A stretch of DNA of 64,000 bases from NCBI RefSeq assembly GCF_021729015.1, contig NZ_JAJQQZ010000005.1, positions 62,001 to 126,000 of the forward strand. The letters run 5' to 3'. Positions 48,366-55,951 of this stretch are shown here, one piece after another (position 1 is the first letter of the stretch; every line of letters begins with the position of its first letter). The notes beneath the pieces are model-generated. The model was not told the DNA's origin and did no database searches. It saw nothing but the letters and a program-made list of their open reading frames with translations. Both the position numbers and the translations under genes were made by a program. Source of the stretch: Halobacterium rubrum (lineage in GTDB: Archaea > Halobacteriota > Halobacteria > Halobacteriales > Halobacteriaceae).

Positions 48366-48428
48366 TTAAGTACAAGCACCGGATAAATCGGGTTGCGGGG
48401 GCGGTGGCTTGGTCTTGGAACGTGCCAT
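48366..48428 (-). CDS. orphan leader-type ORF, 20 aa (minus strand)
   Basis: On the minus strand TACGATGGCACGTTCC (start box) opens 20 codons, MARSKTKPPPPQPDLSGACT, ending at the complement of 48366-48368. The upstream sequence is not the main cassette but contains TTCAAAGGCGG (complement of 48455-48465), like promoters at 62403 and 63078. No gene follows on that strand, so it is a remnant or a free small peptide. Confidence 0.35.
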   Translation of the reverse strand: MARSKTKPPPPQPDLSGACT

Positions 48429-48597
48429 CGTACTAAGGTTCAGCCACCCTTCTCCCGCCTTTGAACTGTACTTCTGAGCGGCAGCCTCGGCGCCGTGATC
48501 CCTGGGGTCGAGTGGTGGAATCTCGCTGGGAGAGCCGCCGAATTAGCAGTTATGGACTTAACTTTATAACCCGGCGCGGCAGAACCCTGATTGTCCC

Positions 48598-49605
48598 ATG
48601 ACCATCCTATCGGACGGCATCGAGGATGCTGAACAGACCGAAGCCGAGTTCATCGACGCACTCGGCGGAGACCCCGACCAGAACAACCCGTTCGGCCAGG
48701 AGACTGACGAAGGCCGCGACATCCCAGAGGACCTCTACGTCACCCAGGACACGGACCTTCTGGGCTGGATTAAGAGCAACATCACCCGCAAGCCTCTCGG
48801 TCTGTTCTCCCCGGTCGGCACCGGGAAGACCACCCTCTCGCTCATTCTCGAACGCGAGCTCTCCGAGGACCAATTCGTCATCGCGACCCTCCGGGGAGAC
48901 TCCCGTCACACGACCAAACGGCAGGTGTGTGAGCTCGTCATCAAGCGCGCCCTCGAGTACGGCTACGAGATCGACGAGGACCGCTACACTGCCATCCGGG
49001 ACGGTGTTCCCCACGCGACCTCGGAAGCCGAAGCCGCCGTAGAGGAAGTCATCTCCGACATCAACGACAACGGTCAGCGCCTGCTCTTCATCGTCGACCA
49101 GGTCGAGAAGTGTAACCCTGAACTGTTCGACGTGATTCAGCAACTCGGCGACAAGGGCGCGCTGCTGTTCCTCACTGGGACGCCGGCCGGCAAAGAGCAT
49201 CTGCAGGAGGCGGGCGAACGCGCGGGCCATGTGAAGGATGCGGCCCTCTACGACCGTCTGGAGGTCTACCCCTACGAAATCAAGGTGTTCTCAGAGGAGG
49301 ACATCAGCGATTTCCTCGGCCGGTCGTTCCTGTACGCCGCGGGAGAGGACGCCACGAAGCAGAGTCCGGACGACCGGCAGGAGGCGCGAAAGCAGTACGT
49401 GAGCGACGACGCGGTCGCAGCCATCGCCGACGTGACCGGCGGCCGCCCACGTCGCGTGCGGCAGCTCTGCCAGGATCTGTTCCTCCGTGCCGCCACCCAG
49501 TACGAGGAGAAGGGAGGCCTCGGCGCGGTCGAGATCACGGCCGAAGACGTCCGCGAGGAGGTTGAGACGAGTGACCACCTGCAGGAATCCGACATCACCG
49601 TCTAG
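48598..49605 (+). CDS. AAA-type ATPase, 335 aa
   Basis: ATG 48598, preceded by a TATA-like TTTATAA at 48564 rather than a cassette. Walker A SPVGTGKTT (71-79), Walker B LLFIVDQVEKC (about 161-171), sensor-like GALLFLTGTPAGKE and a lid with GGRPRRVRQLCQDLF (285-295), as in Orc/ExeA/TniB-type AAA proteins. It lacks a clear winged helix. Followed after nine bases by a small protein, so the pair may form a DNA-loading or partition module. Confidence 0.8.
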   Translation: MTILSDGIEDAEQTEAEFIDALGGDPDQNNPFGQETDEGRDIPEDLYVTQDTDLLGWIKSNITRKPLGLFSPVGTGKTTLSLILERELSEDQFVIATLRGDSRHTTKRQVCELVIKRALEYGYEIDEDRYTAIRDGVPHATSEAEAAVEEVISDINDNGQRLLFIVDQVEKCNPELFDVIQQLGDKGALLFLTGTPAGKEHLQEAGERAGHVKDAALYDRLEVYPYEIKVFSEEDISDFLGRSFLYAAGEDATKQSPDDRQEARKQYVSDDAVAAIADVTGGRPRRVRQLCQDLFLRAATQYEEKGGLGAVEITAEDVREEVETSDHLQESDITV

Positions 49606-49614
49606 GCCAACTGA

Positions 49615-49971
49615 ATGAGCAACAGTAGTGAACACGCCGGCCAGCAGAACCGAACGGACGACAGCGACACGGAGAGCGCCTCCGACGAAACGGCAGACGG
49701 ACGGTCGCTACTCCCACGACCACGGGAGTCTGACGACCGCCCGCCCTCTCTCCCCGAGAAGTACACGGAGGAGGGCTCGTCGCCCGAGAGCGTCGGCGCC
49801 CGGGTCCCACCTGGAAACAAGCGGTTCATCGAGGACCTCGTTGAGGTGCATCCTCACTTCGAGTCGACGAACAGCCTCATCAACGCCTGGATTGCCGAAC
49901 TGCGCGACGAGCACGCTGAATACGTCGCGGAACGCCTGGACCAGATCGAGGACGCTCGCGGCGAGTTCTAA
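49615..49971 (+). CDS. small protein with C-terminal helical domain, 118 aa
   Basis: ATG 49615. The first 65 residues are polar and acidic. Residues 66-118 are helical (PPGNKRFIEDLVEVHPHFESTNSLINAWIAELRDEHAEYVAERLDQI), like the ends of haloarchaeal ribbon-helix-helix-type or plasmid partition partners. It follows the AAA ATPase directly, which supports a ParA/ParB-like or regulator role. This is inference only. Confidence 0.65.
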   Translation: MSNSSEHAGQQNRTDDSDTESASDETADGRSLLPRPRESDDRPPSLPEKYTEEGSSPESVGARVPPGNKRFIEDLVEVHPHFESTNSLINAWIAELRDEHAEYVAERLDQIEDARGEF

Positions 49972-50110
49972 CCCCCGGGCCTTCGACGGCTTACGACACC
50001 TTCTCGCGGGCGAGACCGCCCAGTAGCTGCCGGTACGACGGAACCCTGGGGTGGCTGGTGAGTGGCGACGGCTTAAACGATGGGACGACGCACGCGGACA
50101 CAGACGGAGC

Positions 50111-50986
50111 ATGTCTGACCACGACCCACCCGATACCGACCACCCGTCGAGTTCCGCCACTGACCAGGCGGACCTCGATTCCCCGTGGGGCTTCATCTGC
50201 CCCGACTGCAGTTTCCCCGCCCCGTTCTCGGACCCAGAGGAGACCGACCTCGAGCAGGCGATGGAGGAATGGACCTGTCCGGACTGTGGCCACAGTGATA
50301 CGCCGGCGGTCGCACCGACCAACCCCGGCACCGGCTACGACGACCACGAGGCCATCCGGCAGATGGAGCGCGCGTTCTACACGCACCCCTGCTCACGATG
50401 CGCTGCCCCACTCGTCGTGTACGGAACTCCCTCCGAGCTCACCGAGGACACATCGACATGCGAATCCTGTGGCACTGGAACAGAGCTGTCCTCCGAAGAA
50501 CTGACCGAGGCGACACTGGGGTTCAACACGATCTCGAAAGACGACCTCCATCTCTGGCGGACAGAGGACAGAGGAGGCGTAATGGCCGGCCTCCACGTCC
50601 TCTACGGCGACAAGGAGGAAACGAAGGCCCGGATTCGCGACCGACGCCTCAGGAACCAACACGGTCACGGCCCGATGGGTTCGTTACACCCCGGCCGCGA
50701 CTACGACGACGTCGAGTACCTCGGAACGCTCGCCGAACACGCCGCGAAACCCCACGACGAGCCGCTCATAACCCGGCCCGGACTGCCGGAGTTCTCGGAC
50801 CTACTGTCGAACCCGGCTCGTCGCGAAGTGCGGGCCAACCTCGCAGAGTTCGTGACCGGCTGTCTCAAGGTCAACTGCGACGAGTGCAGCCGAACCTACG
50901 CGTACTTCGGCATCATCGGGGACGTCGAATCTCCGCAATGCGGGGAGTGCGGGTCCGAGAAAGTCATCCTTCGAGACGAACGGTAG
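50111..50986 (+). CDS. multi-zinc-ribbon protein, 291 aa
   Basis: ATG 50111 (MSDHDPPDTD), with TATA-like GGCTTAAACG at 50074. Three zinc ribbons: CPDC...CPDC (35-65), CSRC...CESC (95-125) and CDEC...CGEC (262-288). The middle part is basic and histidine-containing (RIRDRRLRNQHGHGPMGSLHPGRDYDDVEY). Likely binds nucleic acid or assembles a complex. No close family known to me. Confidence 0.75.
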   Translation: MSDHDPPDTDHPSSSATDQADLDSPWGFICPDCSFPAPFSDPEETDLEQAMEEWTCPDCGHSDTPAVAPTNPGTGYDDHEAIRQMERAFYTHPCSRCAAPLVVYGTPSELTEDTSTCESCGTGTELSSEELTEATLGFNTISKDDLHLWRTEDRGGVMAGLHVLYGDKEETKARIRDRRLRNQHGHGPMGSLHPGRDYDDVEYLGTLAEHAAKPHDEPLITRPGLPEFSDLLSNPARREVRANLAEFVTGCLKVNCDECSRTYAYFGIIGDVESPQCGECGSEKVILRDER

Positions 50987-51050
50987 CCGGAGGGACACGC
51001 CGGAAAACACCACGCGACCGACCGAGCAGACCACGAGATTCGAGACTACG

Positions 51051-51593
51051 ATGTTCGAGGCCGTCAACACGGACGCGCTGGAAACAGCGTTTACGACCGC
51101 TCGCAGGCGAATCGACACCGACGACTCCACCGAACCAGAGGAGGAGGCCCCATTTCTTCCAGACGGACTCCCGAGACTCACGTTACGGGCTCGCAACGCG
51201 AGCGAGACGACGACCGTGGAGGCGACCACTGCCGAGGTGTACCTGACCGCCCGGGAGTACGACCCAGTCGGGACCGAGCTCGCCCTCGCGGTGTTCTACA
51301 CGGCCCGACACACCCCGGAGAGTGACGAGGAGGCACTGTCGAGGGTGCTCGCGCGACTCCTGATGCTGGAACATCAGGCGTCGGAGGGCAACCGGTGTGG
51401 AATCTGCGGGTCGTCGACCATCGCGACCGGCGAGGACGAGCGCGCCGAGTGCCAGGACTGCGGGCATCAGTGGAGCCAACGGCCGGGCGAAACGGTCGCG
51501 TCGACGGAAGCCCAGTGGCAGACCATCTACGACCGCGGCCGCGAGCACGCCCCTGGCCGCGACTCGCCGCCACGCTGGGTTCTAGCGCCGTGA
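51051..51593 (+). CDS. hypothetical protein with zinc ribbon, 180 aa
   Basis: ATG 51051. An acidic start, a beta segment (LPRLTLRARNASETTTVEATTAEVYLTAREYDP), a helix (ALSRVLARLLMLEHQASEG), and a zinc ribbon CGIC...CQDC at residues 118-140 followed by GHQWSQRP. It follows the multi-ribbon protein by 64 bases and converges with the TGT/DpdA-like gene. Function unknown. Confidence 0.7.
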   Translation: MFEAVNTDALETAFTTARRRIDTDDSTEPEEEAPFLPDGLPRLTLRARNASETTTVEATTAEVYLTAREYDPVGTELALAVFYTARHTPESDEEALSRVLARLLMLEHQASEGNRCGICGSSTIATGEDERAECQDCGHQWSQRPGETVASTEAQWQTIYDRGREHAPGRDSPPRWVLAP

Positions 51594-51645
51594 GGGCCCA
51601 GAACGAGTCGCGAGGGTGGACGTCTAGAAGGAGCGGCCGGAGGTG

Positions 51646-52962
51646 TCAGTCGCTGGTAGCGGCCGCGGACAGTGCGTCGCCGGCGTCGTCGTTGGCCCAG
51701 TCCTGAATCTCCCGCTGCGGGTCCTCACTCGCAGGTTCGGCCTCTTCTTCGTCGTCGTAGGAGTCGAGCACCTCCCCGTAGGTGTCCTCGGCGTTGCAGA
51801 GCGGGGAGAGCATCTGTGCGGTCTCGAGGGCGACCATGACGGAGGCCGCGCCGCGGAGCGTCGACGCGTGGGTGCCACGGGGGAAGAAGTGACGTGTCTG
51901 CTCTCCGGAGGCGTCCGGGATTTTGTCGTTGCCGGGGGCCTGCTCGGGAGTGGAGTTGTCGAGGGAGTCGATTAGGTCCGGGTGGTCCTGAAGTTCAGCC
52001 ATCATGGCCGGGTCACGGCCGGGTGCAAGGGCGTGAATCTTGTAGTCGTCGCCGAGGCGGTCACGGACGGTGTGGAGCGCCTTGATACGGTCCTGTACGT
52101 CGTCGATGGTGAGGAGGCCGCCGACAGAGACGTAGTCGACGCGGTCGAGCCAGCCACGGCGTTCGCAGGCGTCCATGAAGTCGTCGTAGGGCGGCTGGAG
52201 CGGGAGGATAACGCGGTGGTCGATGCCCAACTCGTCAGCGCGTTCCATGAACCGCTGGATGCCTTCGAGTGCGGCGTCCTGTTGCGTCTCGATACCAGGG
52301 TCGTCCGTCGACGGCATCGCTGGGTTGTGGTCGCGCTTCTCGGGGTCCTCCAGACCAGTCACGTCCGTGGCCATGACGTAGGTGGCGTCGGTCTTGGCGG
52401 CCGCTGCAAGCACGTCGTCGGGCGACCCCCACCGGTTGAACCCAGAGTCGATAATCAGAGTCTCGCAGGATTCCGCGGCGCCGGGACGCGCCTCGTAGTA
52501 CGACATTAGTTTGTGAGGCCACCCCCATGCGGGGTTAATGGACGAGCAGTAGATGTCTATCGGGCAGGCGTCGATAACGGCTTCTCGGCGAGTGAGTTCT
52601 TCCGCGTAGTACGCGGGGAGGCTTTTGGTGAGGTCCGGGCCGAGGGTTTTGACCGTCCGGTCGCTCGGCAGTTCGAGGTCGATGTAGGAGACCGTCACGG
52701 GGTCCTCGAACTGGGAGTGGGTGATTTCGGCTTCGCCCTGGAGGTAGCCGTCCGGGTCGACTCCGAAAGTGAAGGCATTGAGGACCGACACGAAGTCACC
52801 GTCGTAGATGGCGCCTTTTCGTTCAAGTTCCTCGGCGACGGTTTCGCCGGGGTCGCGTGCGCCGCGGGTGCCGTGTTTCTGGTATGCGGAGAGGTTTTCC
52901 CGGAGTTCTTCGGGGTCGCGTGGGTCGAGTTCGGGAACGGGAGTGGAACGTGCCAAGCTCAT
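51646..52962 (-). CDS. TGT/DpdA-like enzyme, 438 aa
   Basis: Start at ATG 52962 (MSLARSTPVPELD), from a minus-strand cassette. The TIM-barrel rhythm resembles tRNA-guanine transglycosylases and their DNA-acting relative DpdA: LIIDSGFNRWG (169-179; compare DSGGFQ of TGT), YVMATDVTG (195-203), VILPLQPP (251-258), VDYVSVGGLLT (275-285) and KIHALAPG (308-315). DpdA inserts 7-deazaguanines into DNA and is known from halovirus HVTV-1. The family is inferred from these patterns. An acidic tail of 60 residues is added. The only preQ0-related candidate here is the DUF6884 protein; synthesis genes are absent. Confidence 0.6.
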   Translation of the reverse strand: MSLARSTPVPELDPRDPEELRENLSAYQKHGTRGARDPGETVAEELERKGAIYDGDFVSVLNAFTFGVDPDGYLQGEAEITHSQFEDPVTVSYIDLELPSDRTVKTLGPDLTKSLPAYYAEELTRREAVIDACPIDIYCSSINPAWGWPHKLMSYYEARPGAAESCETLIIDSGFNRWGSPDDVLAAAAKTDATYVMATDVTGLEDPEKRDHNPAMPSTDDPGIETQQDAALEGIQRFMERADELGIDHRVILPLQPPYDDFMDACERRGWLDRVDYVSVGGLLTIDDVQDRIKALHTVRDRLGDDYKIHALAPGRDPAMMAELQDHPDLIDSLDNSTPEQAPGNDKIPDASGEQTRHFFPRGTHASTLRGAASVMVALETAQMLSPLCNAEDTYGEVLDSYDDEEEAEPASEDPQREIQDWANDDAGDALSAAATSD

Positions 52963-52974
52963 CGTATCTCAAGC

Positions 52975-53018
52975 AAGGGACCGGACTGGCTTAATTCTTT
53001 TGCATACGAATACGCCGG
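52975..53018 (-). promoter_or_regulatory. promoter cassette 33 (minus strand)
   Basis: The only intact cassette on the minus strand: CCGGCG complement at 53013-53018, then TATGCAAAAG, AATTAAG and GGTCCCTT (complement of 52975-52982). It drives the TGT/DpdA-like gene, whose start keeps GGCACGTTCC. It shares the space with the divergent gene at 53098. Confidence 0.85.
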
Positions 53019-53097
53019 GTATCTATTACGGGCGTAGCACGGGCAGTCCGCACCTGGCGAGAGTTGAAATACGGGGGCGAAGCAACCCGGCAACAAG

Positions 53098-53499
53098 ATG
53101 ACAGACGCACCCCCATCGCCGACCCCCGGCGACGTTCCAATTGCCCCCGACACACCCGAGGCGGAGACCGCCCTGGAGCGCGAAGAAGACCAGCTCTCCG
53201 ACCGAGTCCAGGATATGGACTGGAAGTCCTCTCGCGTCCGCCTGACCACCCACACGGCAATGCTGGCCATCCAGCGGTACGCTCGTGTTCCCGGAGCCTA
53301 TGACGCGCTATCGGCGGCAATCCGCGAGGCTGCTGGGGAGCTCGTCGACGAAAACGCACCGGTCGACGTCAGTACGATAGAGGAAGACGCCACCCGGATT
53401 CTCGCGAAGGCGGGCGTGGACTTCTCGTCCCCGGAGCCGGTCGTCAGCTACCTCGGTCAACCAGATCCGGAGGCGACCTTCTCCGGGGGAAACCTATGA
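53098..53499 (+). CDS. hypothetical protein, 133 aa
   Basis: ATG 53098. Acidic N-terminal 40 residues. A helical core (SSRVRLTTHTAMLAIQRYARVPGAYDALSAAIREAAGELVDEN, STIEEDATRILAKAGVDF) follows. Divergent from the TGT/DpdA-like gene with an 80-base spacer. ATGA overlap with the next gene. No family recognised. Confidence 0.65.
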   Translation: MTDAPPSPTPGDVPIAPDTPEAETALEREEDQLSDRVQDMDWKSSRVRLTTHTAMLAIQRYARVPGAYDALSAAIREAAGELVDENAPVDVSTIEEDATRILAKAGVDFSSPEPVVSYLGQPDPEATFSGGNL

Positions 53500-54158
53500 C
53501 TCAAGGAGACGTGGAATCCGTCGGTACGACCCTGGACGGCGAAGAACTCCCGCCCGAGGAAGACCCGCACTACGACGACGAGGACGAGGACGGAGGGACT
53601 AGCATCTACCCCATCGAGACGACTGTGGCGATGTCCGCGGTGTTCGACCAGCACTCTCGGCAGCCGTTTCAGTTCACCCCCGCAGTCCGGCATCCCGTAG
53701 ATAGTCAGGTCCCGTCAGCGAGAACGTCCGAGGTGATCGAATCACTCAGTGAGCGATTCGCGGATACCATCCCGCCAGTCGGCGAGGTCGGGACAGTCAC
53801 CATCACCGAGGACGACCACCACATCGAACTGGACGTCGACCGGCAGGACGGCAACACCGGCCCGCAACCGTTCTCGGAATGGGCCGTCGAGATGTTCTAC
53901 AAGACGCTCTCGATGGATGGAGACATAGAGGAAGTCCAGGGAGCCGGGTGCAGCGAGGAAGACCTCGCGGAGATTCGCGAGAACGCGCTGTCGATGCTCC
54001 CCGGTGAGATAGTCGAGTGCGGCGGTCGCTGTAAGAAGTGCGGCAGTGAGGTTCGGGAGGAAGTGTATCTCCGACCCGGCCAGGAGAAGGCATCTATCAT
54101 GTGTGACTGTGGCGTCGGTACTGGGTATCCACCAATCGAAGGCGACCGAGGCGATTAG
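53496..54158 (+). CDS. hypothetical protein with zinc ribbon, 220 aa
   Basis: ATGA-coupled to the previous gene. Residues 35-150 look alpha/beta (YPIETTVAMSAVFDQHSRQPF, VGTVTITEDDHHIELDVDRQDG, WAVEMFYKTLSMDG). A ribbon CGGRCKKC...CDC follows at 172-205. The last residues are acidic. It may act with the 133-aa protein. Function unknown. Confidence 0.65.
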   Translation: MTQGDVESVGTTLDGEELPPEEDPHYDDEDEDGGTSIYPIETTVAMSAVFDQHSRQPFQFTPAVRHPVDSQVPSARTSEVIESLSERFADTIPPVGEVGTVTITEDDHHIELDVDRQDGNTGPQPFSEWAVEMFYKTLSMDGDIEEVQGAGCSEEDLAEIRENALSMLPGEIVECGGRCKKCGSEVREEVYLRPGQEKASIMCDCGVGTGYPPIEGDRGD

Positions 54159-54270
54159 TCGACGACGTTGCGAGCGACCGAGTCGCCGGCAGAACCGGGG
54201 CGAGAGGTTTCTATCTTGGTTCGGGAGAGAGAAACAAGTAAGCCCCCGGGATTCCCAATTCTCGGACGAT

Positions 54271-54864
54271 ATGAGCGAGTTCGAGGCCGACGGCGAGCGG
54301 TTCTCCTATAACATCATCGCAGCGGCCGACGCGGAGTCGGAGTTCGTTTTGGAGATTGAGTATTCGGGTGGTGAGGAGGACGGGCCTGCGACGACGACCG
54401 TCTCATTGGGGGTGTCCGAGCGGGGGAATGCTACAAAGGAGGTGGTCGTCGGGCGGTTGAAGGAGTGGTCGGGGAACAATCCAGGCCTGGAAGTCGAGTC
54501 GTTCGAGGTGACAGAGCGCCAGGTGTGTCGCTCGGGGAAGCATCTCGGGTCTGTCGAACAGGAAGAGGAGGTGGAGATAGAGGTAGAGGAACTCGAGCCA
54601 GGTGTGGTGCCTGCTGATGTGAGTACCGGTGATAGGGTGGCGTACTACGTTCAGGGGCCAGGGAGTACCGTTTACGGGTACCTCACGGAAGGCGTGGTTG
54701 AGGCCGTATCTCCGAATCGCGAGCATCCGAAGGTGGAGTCTCCGGGGTTGGTCGAGCTTGATGTTGGCGAGCAGACGAAGGAGGTGCCGCTTGCGTGGGT
54801 GGTAGGGGATGCGACGAAGCCGGCGGTTCAGGATGCTATCGACCGTCCTCGCCCCTCGTTGTAA
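54271..54864 (+). CDS. hypothetical protein, 197 aa
   Basis: ATG 54271, about 110 bases after the previous stop, with no cassette. Residues 8-75 look like a beta domain (RFSYNIIAAADAESEFVLEIEYSGG, ATTTVSLGVSERG). Residues 110-197 are a second beta domain of SH3-like character (VSTGDRVAYYVQGPGSTVYGYLTEGVVEAV, VELDVGEQTKEVPLAWVVG). No recognised family. The region after it turns AT-richer. Confidence 0.65.
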   Translation: MSEFEADGERFSYNIIAAADAESEFVLEIEYSGGEEDGPATTTVSLGVSERGNATKEVVVGRLKEWSGNNPGLEVESFEVTERQVCRSGKHLGSVEQEEEVEIEVEELEPGVVPADVSTGDRVAYYVQGPGSTVYGYLTEGVVEAVSPNREHPKVESPGLVELDVGEQTKEVPLAWVVGDATKPAVQDAIDRPRPSL

Positions 54865-54985
54865 GCAAGCGAAGACCGCCGTTCAGTCAAATCCCCAATA
54901 ACTGCTTGTCTCGGGCCCACATACGCCAAATTTCACCGTAACCTATTAGACCGAAAACTACTATGGAACTATCACAGTCTGGACT

Positions 54986-55951
54986 ATGAGGAACTCTTCT
55001 CTTCAACAAGAGAGCCAAGCGCAGTCCGAAATGGAGGCTGCGCTCACCCGCTTGAAAGAGAAGGGGAGTACGGTTCTCGTCGCGGGAGAAGCCCCGGAGG
55101 CGACCTATCAGCAAGCCGCTCGCGAACTCCACGGTACCACCGAGAAGCGGCGACTCAGGATTCACGCAATCACCGGGGAGGAGGAGCAAACCGAACACGC
55201 CGCCTGGGTTCCTAGCGGTATCTCACCCGAATCTGAGCACACGCGCTTTATCGACTTCCGAACGGAGCACCGGGGGGCAGCGGCCGGCACTCCACAGGGC
55301 CAAGACGACGACGTCATCAGTCCGATGCGAGCCGGCCCGTCCTTCCCGCCTGTCAGCGGTCGAGCGTCGACTGTTGAACAGGACGAGCTCTCCTACGAAG
55401 AACGGTATAGCGTGCCCGTCGAGAGGGACAAAATCAACTGGGACGCCGTGGCGCGGCCAGTTCCGAGTCTCCGCGGAAAGCGGTCGCGGAAAGTCAAACC
55501 CGAGGGCGCCACGCCCGACCCGACAGAGAAGGAGGTCGAAGAGCTCGAGACCCTCCGGAAGACCCTCATCAACCACGTAAACGAGTTCGGCGACCAAGTG
55601 GAAGAGACGGGTGAACTCCGCCTCGGTATCAGTTCTATCGCCCCACTGGTCCGCACCTTCGGCGAATGCCGAATCCAGTCCTTCCTGGACCGCCTGGACC
55701 ACCACGTCACCCGCCACGACGGCTTGATGTTCTGCCAGTTCCCGCATCCAATCAACTCCCCGGAAGGCAGGTATCTCCGCGAGCAGTTCGACACCATCGT
55801 GATCGTGCGGCGATCTCTGGAGAGTGGGATTCCTCACGTCTACATGCGGTACGTAATTCCGACTCAGGAGGGGGTGACAGACGAGACAATCATCAGCGAG
55901 TGGATTCCCTACGGCCCCAATAGACGAGAGCATACCTTCCGAGGGAAATGA
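54986..55951 (+). CDS. hypothetical partner of the CHAT protease, 321 aa
   Basis: ATG 54986 (MRNSSLQQES). Residues 12-65 resemble haloarchaeal DUF7504-type phrases (EAALTRLKEKGSTVLVAGEAPEATYQQAARELHG), a P-loop-less Rossmann-like unit. Residues 175-321 are a second domain with a helix (VEELETLRKTLINHVNEFGDQVEETGELRLGI) and strands (HDGLMFCQFPHPINSP, DTIVIVRRSLESGIPHVYMRYVIP). Similar two-part proteins accompany regulators in haloarchaea. ATGA overlap with the CHAT gene argues for a joint function. Confidence 0.65.
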   Translation: MRNSSLQQESQAQSEMEAALTRLKEKGSTVLVAGEAPEATYQQAARELHGTTEKRRLRIHAITGEEEQTEHAAWVPSGISPESEHTRFIDFRTEHRGAAAGTPQGQDDDVISPMRAGPSFPPVSGRASTVEQDELSYEERYSVPVERDKINWDAVARPVPSLRGKRSRKVKPEGATPDPTEKEVEELETLRKTLINHVNEFGDQVEETGELRLGISSIAPLVRTFGECRIQSFLDRLDHHVTRHDGLMFCQFPHPINSPEGRYLREQFDTIVIVRRSLESGIPHVYMRYVIPTQEGVTDETIISEWIPYGPNRREHTFRGK

